Part shown: positions 1 to 6,282 of the stretch, piece by piece | How the letters are laid out: each line of letters begins with the position of its first letter | Numbering within the stretch: position 1 is the stretch's first letter | NCBI GenBank assembly: GCA_043821725.1 | Contig: JBDRCM010000040.1 | Coordinates: 1 to 7,161, forward strand | Direction: 5' to 3' | Length of the DNA stretch: 7,161 bases | From: CAYHSR01 sp043821725 | GTDB taxonomy: Bacteria > Patescibacteriota > Patescibacteriia > Magasanikbacterales > GWA2-37-8 | Position numbers and translations under genes: made by a program | The notes under the pieces: generated by a model | What the model saw: the letters and a program-made list of their open reading frames with translations, nothing else | Databases searched by the model: none | Told to the model about the DNA's origin: nothing

Positions 1-6
1 AATTTT

Positions 7-69
7 TTATCAAGCGAAGCGAGAGAAAAGAAAAATGATAATTTTTCTTTTCCGAGCGAGCGAAGATAA
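7..69 (+). repeat. Structured repeat element, copy A (long rod-like hairpin)
   Basis: The sequence folds into one continuous rod. The outer stem is TTATC (7-11) with GATAA (65-69). The apical stem is a perfect 12-bp arm pair (25-36 with 41-52) closed by the loop GATA. The arms between pair as G14-C61, C15-G60, tandem G.A (16/59, 17/58), G19-C57, C20-G56, tandem G.A (21/55, 22/54) and G23-C53, leaving only single bulged A residues at 18 and 24. A second copy at 7027-7085 keeps this plan with compensatory changes. On the minus strand the tandem G.A would become C.T mismatches, so the plus strand is the likelier functional one. I do not recognise the family. It could be a small RNA domain, an mRNA 3' end structure or a REP-like repeat. 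Confidence 0.75.
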
Positions 70-123
70 CTATGGAATTATCAACGATTTTGTCTCATAA
101 TTTATCAAGTTCGTTGCGAAAGC

Positions 124-141
124 GCATTTGGCGACAGACCC
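124..141 (+). repeat. Dispersed 18-nt motif, copy 1
   Basis: This is GCATTTGGCGACAGACCC. It matches a minus-strand copy at 6265-6282 at 16 of 18 positions and a plus-strand copy at 5947-5964 at 15 of 18. It ends 3 bp before the TATAAT hexamer that precedes the PBP gene, so it could be a regulator site. Its function is unknown. Confidence 0.5.
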
Positions 142-144
142 ATA

Positions 145-150
145 TATAAT
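145..150 (+). promoter_or_regulatory. Putative -10 hexamer for the PBP gene
   Basis: A perfect TATAAT lies 12 bp before the ATG at 163. No convincing -35 lies 16-18 bp upstream. A start near 157 would give a leader of only about 6 nt, so the mRNA would be nearly leaderless. Recognition may depend on the motif just upstream. Confidence 0.4.
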
Positions 151-162
151 AAGTTGGTTCAT

Positions 163-3027
163 ATGCCAATACCAAAACTTAAAAAAAGAGATGCCCGCCA
201 GTACGGACGCTTAACACATTCGCCTGGCCAAAGGCCTACAAAACCGCGTGATGGCGCAAAAAAAAGAAGCTTTTTTAAACCATCAAAAATAATTCGCTTA
301 GTGGCAGTTTTTATTGTAATTAGTTTTTGCTGTGCTGTAATAGGCGGGACAGCAGCTGTGGCTTGGGTAAGCAAAGACCTGCCCAGTCCTGACAAATTGA
401 TTGACCGCAACATCCAACAAAGCACAAAAATATATGACCGCACAGGCGAGCATCTTTTATATGAAATATTTAACAACCAGAAAAGAACTCTGGTTGAACT
501 TGACCAAATTTCCGACTTTGCAAAAAAAGCAACAATAGCCATAGAGGATAAGCACTTTTATGAGCATAAAGGAATTAGAATCCCAAGTATAATCAGAGCG
601 GCATTTAATAATTTGATTGGAAGAAAGGCCGGCTCCGGAGGCGCCTCCACCCTAACGCAACAGCTTATTAAAAACGCAGTAGTGGGCAATGAACATTCAT
701 ACTTTAGAAAAATCAGAGAAGCCATAATGGCTATCCGCTTGGAAAGAAAATACAGCAAAGATGAAATTCTAAAAATGTATCTCAATGAAATTCCATACGG
801 CTCAACAAATTACGGTATTGAAGCGGCCAGCCAAAGCTATTTCAAAAAAAAATCAACTGATCTTACGGTGGCGCAGGCAGCAACCCTTGCGGCAATACCG
901 CAAGCCCCAAGCAAATATCTGAATGACAGCCAAACGCTTTTGGCAAGACGCGACTTGGTAATAAAAATGATGTATGAGCAAGGATATATAAGCGAATCGC
1001 AAAAAAATGAAGCTCAAAACAGCGCTTTGGATATTGAGCATTCAACTACAGTTTTGGAAGCCCCGCACTTTGTACTGCATGTAAAGCAAATGCTGGCTGA
1101 CAGCTTTGGAGAAAAAACAGTTGATGAGGGCGGGCTTAAAGTAATCACAACTTTGGATTATGACAAACAAAAAATTGCTGAAAAAGCAGTTACTGAAATC
1201 GGACAGATAAACAGCGACAAATACAAAGCCAATAATGCCGCGCTTGTGGCAATTGATCCCAAAAACGGCCAGATATTGGCAATGGTTGGTTCGCGCGATT
1301 TTAATGACGACGAGATTGACGGAAAATTCAATGTGGCAATTCTTGGAAAGCGACAGCCTGGATCTTCTTTCAAGCCAATAATTTACACTGCGGCATTTGC
1401 CAAAGGATACACTCCGGACACTGTTCTCTATGATGTTGTAACGAATTTTGAAAAACGAAAAAGCATTAAAGGATACACTCCCCATAATTACACCAACGAA
1501 GAATACGGCCTTATAACAATGCGGCAAGCGCTTCAAGGATCGTTGAATATAGCGGCTGTCAAAACACTCTATCTTGTCGGCGTGGAAAATGCCATGGATT
1601 TTGCGGCAAAAATGGGATATACGACCCTTACGGGCGATTATGGATTAAGCATGGTTTTGGGCGGAGGAGAAGTTACATTACTTGAACATACCAGCGCTTT
1701 TGCCACGCTTGCGAATGAAGGAACAAGATATAACCCTGTATCAATTTTAGAAGTTACAGACAAAGACAACAACACATTGTTCAAATGGAAAGCAAAAGCC
1801 GGCGAAGAGATTGTTAATAAAAAAATTGCAGCCACAATTTCAAATGTACTTTCCGATGACCAATCACGCGCTTACATATTTGGATTAAATTCAAAGCTTA
1901 CTTTACCGGGCAGGCCTGTGTGCACTAAAACAGGAACAACAAATGACAGTAAAGATGCATGGACAATGGGATACACCCCTTCTTTAGCGGCCGGAGTGTG
2001 GGTTGGCAACACAAAGCCATCTATAATGGATGGCGGGGGAAGCAAATTAGCCGCGCCGATTTGGAATCAATTTATGCGCGAAGCACTGGCAAGCAGCAGT
2101 GTAGAAAATTTTCCAGACCCGCCTTTGAATGAAGCGAGAAATCCTGTTTTGCGCGGATCTGTCGGCGGTATTACATTAAAGATAAACAAAAAAACAGGAC
2201 GCATAGCAAACAGCACAACACCCGCTGAAATGATTGAAGAAAAAAAATATGTACTGCCTCATACAATTCTTCATTATATTGACAAAGACGATCCAAACAA
2301 GGAAGGCGTGAACTCGCAAAATGACCCGCAATATGAAGTTTGGGAAGAAGCGCTCAAAGAATGGATAGGAAAACAACATTCATTGGGCAACAATATATCT
2401 TTGCAAGATCCACCAACCGAATATGATGATCCTCAGTCGCTGGCTCTCATACCTGATCTTAAAATACTTTTTCCAACAACCAGCACTCCGATAACTGACC
2501 GCAATATAGAATTTTCAATTGAAGCCAGCGCCCCACGAGGAGTGGCTGAGGTAAATTATTATATTGATTCAATGAATATTGGATCAAACCGCCAGCATCC
2601 TTTTAATATCAGCTACTATGCAAAAAAACTTACCAAAGGTAAGCATACTCTTAAAATAACTGCAGAAGACGACCAAGGTAATATCGCAGTGGTGGAGTTT
2701 GATTTTGAAATGAACGCGGAATTTGACCCGCCTTCATTTGAGTGGTTTGACCAATCTCCTGTTGAACTTAGTTTCAATGACTTCCCCCGCTCTATTATGC
2801 TTGAACCTTTCAGGTGGGAAGATGCTGAATTCTTATATATTTATCTTACGTCAGGAAGCGTTGAAAAATTAATTTACACTTTTGACAAAGAAGACAAACT
2901 TTTTGCCAAACGACTCATGTTTACTTGGAATAACTACCCTGGGAGCGGGGATTATATTTTGCGCGGGTTGATGATTGATGGGCAAGGCCGAACAAACACA
3001 AGAAACTTAGACGTTGTGGTTAAATAG
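163..3027 (+). CDS. Class A penicillin-binding protein (PBP1A family), bifunctional transglycosylase/transpeptidase
   Basis: The protein polymerises lipid II into glycan strands and cross-links the stem peptides on the outer face of the membrane. From ATG 163 it has 954 residues: a basic cytoplasmic tail (1-42), one membrane segment (about 43-69), and a GT51 glycosyltransferase domain with EDKHFYEH (128-135, catalytic Glu128) and GGASTLTQQ (159-167). The transpeptidase domain shows SSFK (401-404, nucleophile Ser401), SLN (460-462) and KTGT (589-592), so all three active-site motifs are intact. After about residue 640 comes a linker, then an Ig-like beta domain (about 764-850) and a second beta-rich region (851-954), which are less usual additions. 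A TTG at 154 would add three residues but lies upstream of the predicted transcription start, so ATG is preferred. It is convergent with dnaN. It could be named ponA/mrcA-like; the subfamily is not assigned. Confidence 0.95.
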   Translation: MPIPKLKKRDARQYGRLTHSPGQRPTKPRDGAKKRSFFKPSKIIRLVAVFIVISFCCAVIGGTAAVAWVSKDLPSPDKLIDRNIQQSTKIYDRTGEHLLYEIFNNQKRTLVELDQISDFAKKATIAIEDKHFYEHKGIRIPSIIRAAFNNLIGRKAGSGGASTLTQQLIKNAVVGNEHSYFRKIREAIMAIRLERKYSKDEILKMYLNEIPYGSTNYGIEAASQSYFKKKSTDLTVAQAATLAAIPQAPSKYLNDSQTLLARRDLVIKMMYEQGYISESQKNEAQNSALDIEHSTTVLEAPHFVLHVKQMLADSFGEKTVDEGGLKVITTLDYDKQKIAEKAVTEIGQINSDKYKANNAALVAIDPKNGQILAMVGSRDFNDDEIDGKFNVAILGKRQPGSSFKPIIYTAAFAKGYTPDTVLYDVVTNFEKRKSIKGYTPHNYTNEEYGLITMRQALQGSLNIAAVKTLYLVGVENAMDFAAKMGYTTLTGDYGLSMVLGGGEVTLLEHTSAFATLANEGTRYNPVSILEVTDKDNNTLFKWKAKAGEEIVNKKIAATISNVLSDDQSRAYIFGLNSKLTLPGRPVCTKTGTTNDSKDAWTMGYTPSLAAGVWVGNTKPSIMDGGGSKLAAPIWNQFMREALASSSVENFPDPPLNEARNPVLRGSVGGITLKINKKTGRIANSTTPAEMIEEKKYVLPHTILHYIDKDDPNKEGVNSQNDPQYEVWEEALKEWIGKQHSLGNNISLQDPPTEYDDPQSLALIPDLKILFPTTSTPITDRNIEFSIEASAPRGVAEVNYYIDSMNIGSNRQHPFNISYYAKKLTKGKHTLKITAEDDQGNIAVVEFDFEMNAEFDPPSFEWFDQSPVELSFNDFPRSIMLEPFRWEDAEFLYIYLTSGSVEKLIYTFDKEDKLFAKRLMFTWNNYPGSGDYILRGLMIDGQGRTNTRNLDVVVK

Positions 3028-3029
3028 TT

Positions 3030-4157
3030 TTACTGCCTAATTGGCATTACAATGTATAAATAACTATCATCACCAACAGGCGACAGTACGCATGGGCTGT
3101 CTGAATTCACCACTTTTAATTCGCAGGTTTCGCTGTCCATATTGTTCAATCCTTCCAAAACATATCTGTGGTTCAATAATATTGAAATGTCAACACCGCT
3201 GATCTGCGCGCTTAGCTCTGACTTATGCTCGCCTGCTTGGGCTGAGGCCGATGACACACCAACATAACCTTCTTTTTCATTTAATTCAAAGGACGCGGCA
3301 TTAACTCCTATTGTTGAAAAAAGGCCGGCCGCTTTAACCGCTTTAACAACTTTTTGTGTTGACAGTTGGGCTGTTGTATTAAACTCTTTCGGTATTATTT
3401 GAGTATAGTCAGGATATTTGCCCTCAACCAGACGCGACATCAACTCAACATCTCCGTGCCGCATTATAATTTGATTATCACTCAAAATAAGGCGCGTGGT
3501 CTTTTCAGGTGTTAGTAAATTTTTACTTAAAGCCAACACCCTGCTTATTTCCTGCACTGTGCGGGCAGGTACGATAACACTTAGCTCTGCATCGCCTTGT
3601 TGGAGTTGGATCTTTTTTTCAGCCAGACGGTAGCTGTCAGTGGCGGCCATTATAAGCTGTTTGCTTTCTTTGATGTCAAAAATAAATGAAACGCCGGCTA
3701 ATTCAGGCCTTATATCGTTTTTTGCGGCTGACTGCACAACCTGCTCAATTCCTTTTTTAAATAATTCGCTGTCCAACAGATAGCCAGCGCCCTCTTTTGT
3801 TGTTGGAAGAATAGGAAATTCTTCCGCGCTTACGCCCTTGATTTTAGTGGACGACTTTCCGCACACGACTTTTAGATGATTTTCAGAACGTTCAATTTCC
3901 ACTTTTTCGTCTGAAAGGAGGTTGACAAAATCATTTAATGTTTTGGCAGGCAATGTGAACGACCCGGCATCCTCAACCTTTGCCCTAAGTTGCGTGGTGA
4001 TTGCCAATTCAAGATTGGTTGCGATAAGCTCTACTTTTTGATTTTCAGCGCGAATCAATACGTTGTTGAGAATCGGTAAATTTATATTTTTACTTGCCGC
4101 TCCGCTTATTATTGATAAGGCGTTGGACAAGTTTTCCCTTGTGCATACTATTTTCAT
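3030..4157 (-). CDS. dnaN: DNA polymerase III subunit beta (sliding clamp)
   Basis: This is the ring-shaped clamp that encircles DNA and tethers the replicative polymerase and other factors at the fork. It has 375 residues, the normal family length, enough for the usual three clamp domains. Recognisable stretches are RPELAGVSF (150-158), ATDSYRLAEKK (172-182), KYPDYTQIIP (247-256) and the C-terminal YIVMPIRQ (368-375), which forms part of the partner-binding pocket in this family. The start is the ATG complement at 4155-4157; no Shine-Dalgarno sequence precedes it. It lies 258 bp downstream of dnaA on the same strand, so it may be co-transcribed with dnaA or use the promoter proposed at 4373-4402. 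Its stop codon is 2 bp from the PBP stop on the other strand. Nothing is truncated. Confidence 0.97.
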   Translation of the reverse strand: MKIVCTRENLSNALSIISGAASKNINLPILNNVLIRAENQKVELIATNLELAITTQLRAKVEDAGSFTLPAKTLNDFVNLLSDEKVEIERSENHLKVVCGKSSTKIKGVSAEEFPILPTTKEGAGYLLDSELFKKGIEQVVQSAAKNDIRPELAGVSFIFDIKESKQLIMAATDSYRLAEKKIQLQQGDAELSVIVPARTVQEISRVLALSKNLLTPEKTTRLILSDNQIIMRHGDVELMSRLVEGKYPDYTQIIPKEFNTTAQLSTQKVVKAVKAAGLFSTIGVNAASFELNEKEGYVGVSSASAQAGEHKSELSAQISGVDISILLNHRYVLEGLNNMDSETCELKVVNSDSPCVLSPVGDDSYLYIVMPIRQ

Positions 4158-4168
4158 ATTGGTGGTTA

Positions 4169-4217
4169 TCTATTTATATATATAAAAAGTTAATAGTAAT
4201 AATAAGGGAGTGGACAG
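4169..4217 (-). other. Candidate DNA unwinding element with DnaA-trio-like triplets
   Basis: In the dnaA-sense direction the order is: a weak DnaA-box-like CTGTCCACT (4217-4209, 6 of 9), a CCC step (4208-4206), five triplets TTA-TTA-TTA-CTA-TTA (4205-4191), then an AT-only tract including TATATATA. This order matches the box, GC step, trios and AT-rich plan described for the basal unwinding system of bacterial origins. The adjacent box is weak, so this is a hypothesis. Confidence 0.4.
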
Positions 4218-4270
4218 ACTGTATAAATCATTGCATTATGCATGGTTCAGGTAAAATTATTTTTTTTCGC

Positions 4271-4279
4271 TGTGTTTAA
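4271..4279 (+). promoter_or_regulatory. Possible weak DnaA box
   Basis: TGTGTTTAA matches TGTGNATAA at 8 of 9 positions and has the same orientation as the stronger boxes to its right. In an AT-rich gap a single such match may be chance. Confidence 0.3.
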
Positions 4280-4333
4280 ACTGCAATCTTTTTATTAACA
4301 AACAGTGCTTATAAAAAATGCGATGAACAGGTC

Positions 4334-4363
4334 TGTGTATAACCACCCCTGCGCTGTGGATTA
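4334..4363 (+). promoter_or_regulatory. DnaA boxes downstream of dnaA (oriC, dnaN side)
   Basis: TGTGTATAA (4334-4342) is a perfect match to TGTGNATAA. TGTGGATTA (4355-4363) matches 8 of 9. Both have the same orientation, 21 bp apart (about two helical turns), with a GC-richer stretch between them. They lie just downstream of dnaA, as in bipartite origins of the Bacillus type. Confidence 0.65.
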
Positions 4364-4372
4364 AATAGAAGT

Positions 4373-4402
4373 ATTATGAACAGGATATAAAAAAGTTTTC
4401 AA
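4373..4402 (-). promoter_or_regulatory. Candidate dnaN promoter
   Basis: On the minus strand TTGAAA (4402-4397) and CATAAT (4378-4373) are separated by 18 bp. A start near 4366 would give dnaN a leader of about 210 nt, with the DnaA boxes at 4334-4363 just inside the transcribed region, so DnaA could repress it. The alternative is read-through from dnaA. Confidence 0.35.
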
Positions 4403-4415
4403 CAGCTTATTAAGA

Positions 4416-5795
4416 TTAATTCACGTATAATTTTTGTTTTATCAACTCCATCTCTTGTCTTAATTTTAAATCAGATTCAATTTTATCGTTGATTTTATGA
4501 TCAGCGTGCATTGCGGTTGTATGGTCTCGCCCTCCAAGTTCATTGCCAATATTCGGGTATGACATATTAAGTTCCGACCTTAACATATGCATAATAATTT
4601 GTCTTGGCATTGAATAACGTTTTTCTCTGCTTGGACCTGTCATATTATCTTTTGTTATGCCGTAGAATTCGCATACCGCTTCAATTATGCTTTGGGGTGT
4701 TGTTGATCTTTGTTTGGCGTGTATTTCCATACTGCTTAAAAGCGATTTAATGGATTCTGCTGTTGGCTCAATGTTTTTTAAGTCATGAAAGGCCGTGATT
4801 TTATTTAGCGCGCCTTCCAGCTCGCGCACGTTTTTTTGGACAATCGTGGCTATTGTTTGCAAAGACCGAGTATCAAGATTAATACCCATTTCAGTGCATT
4901 TTTTTTGCAATACAGCAATTCTTGTTTCCAAGTCAGGTGGCGCAACATCAACTATCATACCCCATTCAAACCTTGATTTAAGTCGGTCTTCCAACGCAGG
5001 AATCGCTTTTGGCGGTCTGTCAGAAGTCATTACGACCTGCTTATTCTGCTGATGGAGTTCATTGAAAGTGTGGAAAAACGATTCTTGTGTTTTGTCTTTT
5101 CCTGAAATAAATTGGATATCATCAATCAGCAAAAGGTCAACGTTCCTATAGCGATTATGGAAGTTTTTAGCGGTTCCCTCTTTGATTGATGTTATAAAAT
5201 CATTTGAAAAGCTTTCAGCGCTTGCGTACATTATCTGGCATTCCGGGTTTTTTTTAAAAAGTTCCGCGCCTATACCTTGTAAGAGATGGGTTTTCCCAAG
5301 TCCGACTCCGCCGTAAATAAAAAGCGGGTTGTATGCTTCGCCGGGTTTGTTTACAACGGCTTGGGATGCGGCATAAGCCAATTCGCTTCCCGGGCCAACC
5401 ACAAATCTTTCAAAAACATATTTTGGGTTAAGTCCGTTCTTGTCGATTTTTGATTGTAAAGACGGTTGGGTTCTTATCTGTTGAACGTCTGTTGCAGTTT
5501 CACCGCCTCCCATTTCCGATTGTTTTTCAGGAATATTTTTAATATTTGCCACTTTATATACCATTTTTTTAATTGGCTTGCCGGTTACTCTTTCTAAAGA
5601 ATTTACAATCATAGTGTGATATTTTTTTTCAAGCCATGCCTGATTAAATGTGCTGGGACAACAGATCGTTGCCTCTCCATTTTGATAATCAATAATGCCG
5701 GTATTTTTAAACCAGGTATTAAAATTAGCTCTTGATATTTTAGGAGAAAGCTCAAGCTCAGCAAGCACTGCTTCCCAAATGTCATGATTATTCAT
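4416..5795 (-). CDS. dnaA: Chromosomal replication initiator protein DnaA
   Basis: This AAA+ ATPase binds DnaA boxes and opens the origin. It has 459 residues, a typical length. Domain I is about 1-82, followed by a short linker (about 83-118). The AAA+ core shows Walker A GGVGLGKTH (162-170), Walker B LLLIDD (221-226), a sensor 1 region VVMTSD (254-259), an arginine-finger region LEDRLKSRF (268-276) and sensor 2 VRELEGALN (323-331). The DNA-binding domain IV carries the signature GGRDHTTAMHADHKI (421-435), in which HTTAMHA replaces the common HTTVLHA. The start is the ATG complement at 5793-5795; no Shine-Dalgarno sequence is present. It is divergent from rpmH and upstream of dnaN. Boxes at 5866-5905 lie upstream of its promoter, which suggests autoregulation. 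Confidence 0.98.
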   Translation of the reverse strand: MNNHDIWEAVLAELELSPKISRANFNTWFKNTGIIDYQNGEATICCPSTFNQAWLEKKYHTMIVNSLERVTGKPIKKMVYKVANIKNIPEKQSEMGGGETATDVQQIRTQPSLQSKIDKNGLNPKYVFERFVVGPGSELAYAASQAVVNKPGEAYNPLFIYGGVGLGKTHLLQGIGAELFKKNPECQIMYASAESFSNDFITSIKEGTAKNFHNRYRNVDLLLIDDIQFISGKDKTQESFFHTFNELHQQNKQVVMTSDRPPKAIPALEDRLKSRFEWGMIVDVAPPDLETRIAVLQKKCTEMGINLDTRSLQTIATIVQKNVRELEGALNKITAFHDLKNIEPTAESIKSLLSSMEIHAKQRSTTPQSIIEAVCEFYGITKDNMTGPSREKRYSMPRQIIMHMLRSELNMSYPNIGNELGGRDHTTAMHADHKINDKIESDLKLRQEMELIKQKLYVN

Positions 5796-5819
5796 AAATA
5801 GCGCGAAATATATATTTAG

Positions 5820-5828
5820 ATTTTAGCA
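5820..5828 (-). promoter_or_regulatory. Candidate dnaA promoter (extended -10)
   Basis: On the minus strand TGC is followed by TAAAAT (TG at 5828-5827, hexamer 5825-5820), an extended -10 form; no good -35 is seen. A start near 5813 gives a leader of under 20 nt. DnaA boxes lie 40-80 bp upstream. Confidence 0.4.
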
Positions 5829-5865
5829 TAATTAAGCCAACAAACGAAATTATTATTTAAGTTAT

Positions 5866-5922
5866 AGTGGATAGGTTGTGGATAACCTAAAAAAAATGTG
5901 GATAATATTTTAGTTATGCAAA
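5866..5922 (+). other. DnaA-box cluster of oriC (dnaA-rpmH side)
   Basis: Two perfect boxes TGTGGATAA lie at 5877-5885 and 5897-5905, 20 bp apart in the same orientation. A weaker one (AGTGGATAG, 5866-5874, 7 of 9) precedes them, and TTATGCAAA (5914-5922, 8 of 9 to TTATNCACA) follows in the opposite sense. The first perfect box sits across a 6-bp inverted repeat (TAGGTT 5872-5877, AACCTA 5884-5889). The position between divergent dnaA and rpmH, and the strand switch here, make this a likely part of the replication origin. Confidence 0.8.
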
Positions 5923-5946
5923 AATGACGTAAAAAATAGCCGTATT

Positions 5947-5964
5947 ACATTTCGCCACAGACCC
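5947..5964 (+). repeat. Dispersed 18-nt motif, copy 2
   Basis: ACATTTCGCCACAGACCC matches copy 1 at 15 of 18 positions. It lies 18 bp upstream of the rpmH -35 box. The central GGCG of copy 1 is replaced by its own reverse complement CGCC. Its function is unknown. Confidence 0.45.
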
Positions 5965-5982
5965 TTCAATTGAAATCATCTA

Positions 5983-6011
5983 TTGACACAACTATTATTA
6001 TTTAGTATAAT
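5983..6011 (+). promoter_or_regulatory. Consensus sigma-70 promoter of rpmH
   Basis: TTGACA (5983-5988) and TATAAT (6006-6011) are both perfect and separated by exactly 17 bp. Transcription should start near 6018, leaving a leader of about 18 nt without a Shine-Dalgarno sequence. It is the strongest promoter in the window, as expected for a ribosomal protein gene. Confidence 0.9.
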
Positions 6012-6035
6012 TTGTGCATATTAGATTTTTTTGAT

Positions 6036-6212
6036 ATGCCAAAACGAACATACCAGCCAAAAAAGCGTAAAAGAGCCAAGACACATGGTTTTAGAAGCAG
6101 GATGGAGACAAAAAACGGTCGTTCAGTGCTAAAAAGAAGGCGCGTGAAAGGCAGAGAAAAACTCACTGTTTCAGATGAGAAAAAAGGCAAAAGAACGCGA
6201 AAAACCAGATAG
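6036..6212 (+). CDS. rpmH: Large ribosomal subunit protein bL34
   Basis: This small, very basic protein binds 23S rRNA in the large subunit. It has 58 residues and opens with MPKRTYQPKKRKR, followed by THGFRSRM and TKNGRSVLKRRRVKGR, the family signature. Typical bL34 ends near LTVS at about 44-46 residues; here LTVS is at 43-46 and a charged tail DEKKGKRTRKTR adds 12 residues. ATG 6036 is chosen because a TTG at 6012 lies upstream of the predicted transcription start near 6018 and would add residues foreign to the family. It is divergent from dnaA, with a consensus promoter just upstream and a terminator just downstream, so it is probably a single-gene transcript. It has no Shine-Dalgarno sequence. 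Confidence 0.96.
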   Translation: MPKRTYQPKKRKRAKTHGFRSRMETKNGRSVLKRRRVKGREKLTVSDEKKGKRTRKTR

Positions 6213-6225
6213 ACAAGAAAATCAC

Positions 6226-6256
6226 AAACCGCTTGTATATTTGTAAGCGGTTTTTT
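6226..6256 (+). terminator. Intrinsic terminator after rpmH
   Basis: AAACCGCTT (6226-6234) pairs with AAGCGGTTT (6245-6253), and two further pairs (a G.T wobble and a T-G) extend toward the loop. A run of six T follows (6251-6256). It starts 13 bp after the rpmH stop and should separate rpmH from rnpA. Confidence 0.85.
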
Positions 6257-6264
6257 GATATAAT
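6256..6264 (+). promoter_or_regulatory. Candidate extended -10 promoter for rnpA-yidD
   Basis: TGATATAAT is a perfect TGn-TATAAT extended -10 whose first base is the last T of the rpmH terminator tract. No good -35 is present, as is usual for this class. A start near 6271 gives rnpA a leader of about 100 nt that is AT-rich and shows no clear ribosome binding site. Confidence 0.5.
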
Positions 6265-6282
6265 GGATCTGTTGCCAAATGC
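6265..6282 (-). repeat. Dispersed 18-nt motif, copy 3 (reverse)
   Basis: Read on the minus strand this is GCATTTGGCAACAGATCC, matching copy 1 at 16 of 18 positions (18 of 20 with the following AT). It begins directly after the extended -10 hexamer and so covers the expected transcription start of rnpA-yidD. A bound protein here would block transcription. Confidence 0.5.

Noticed and set aside
35..100. 21-codon ATG frame across structured repeat copy A, and a similar 21-codon frame in copy B (7048-7113)
   Set aside because: The frames start inside the variable stem, place the shared FRAS residues at different positions, and have no ribosome binding site. RNA-level constraint explains the conserved bases better.
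154..162. TTG start adding MVH to the PBP
   Set aside because: It lies upstream of the transcription start predicted from TATAAT at 145-150, and a better ATG follows at 163.
1042..1536. Long minus-strand open frame inside the PBP gene
   Set aside because: It is antisense to an intact, well-conserved transpeptidase coding region and resembles no family I know.
3034..3046. TGCC/GGCA small inverted repeat at the end of dnaN as a shared terminator
   Set aside because: Only 4 bp of stem, inside coding sequence, and without a T-tract on either side.
5990..6001. CTATTATTATTT triplets as DnaA-trios
   Set aside because: They form the spacer of the rpmH promoter, and the perfect DnaA boxes nearby point in the opposite direction. 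AT-rich promoter composition explains them.
6012..6035. TTG start adding eight residues to bL34
   Set aside because: It directly abuts the -10 box, so it would not be transcribed. The family begins at M(P)KRTYQP.
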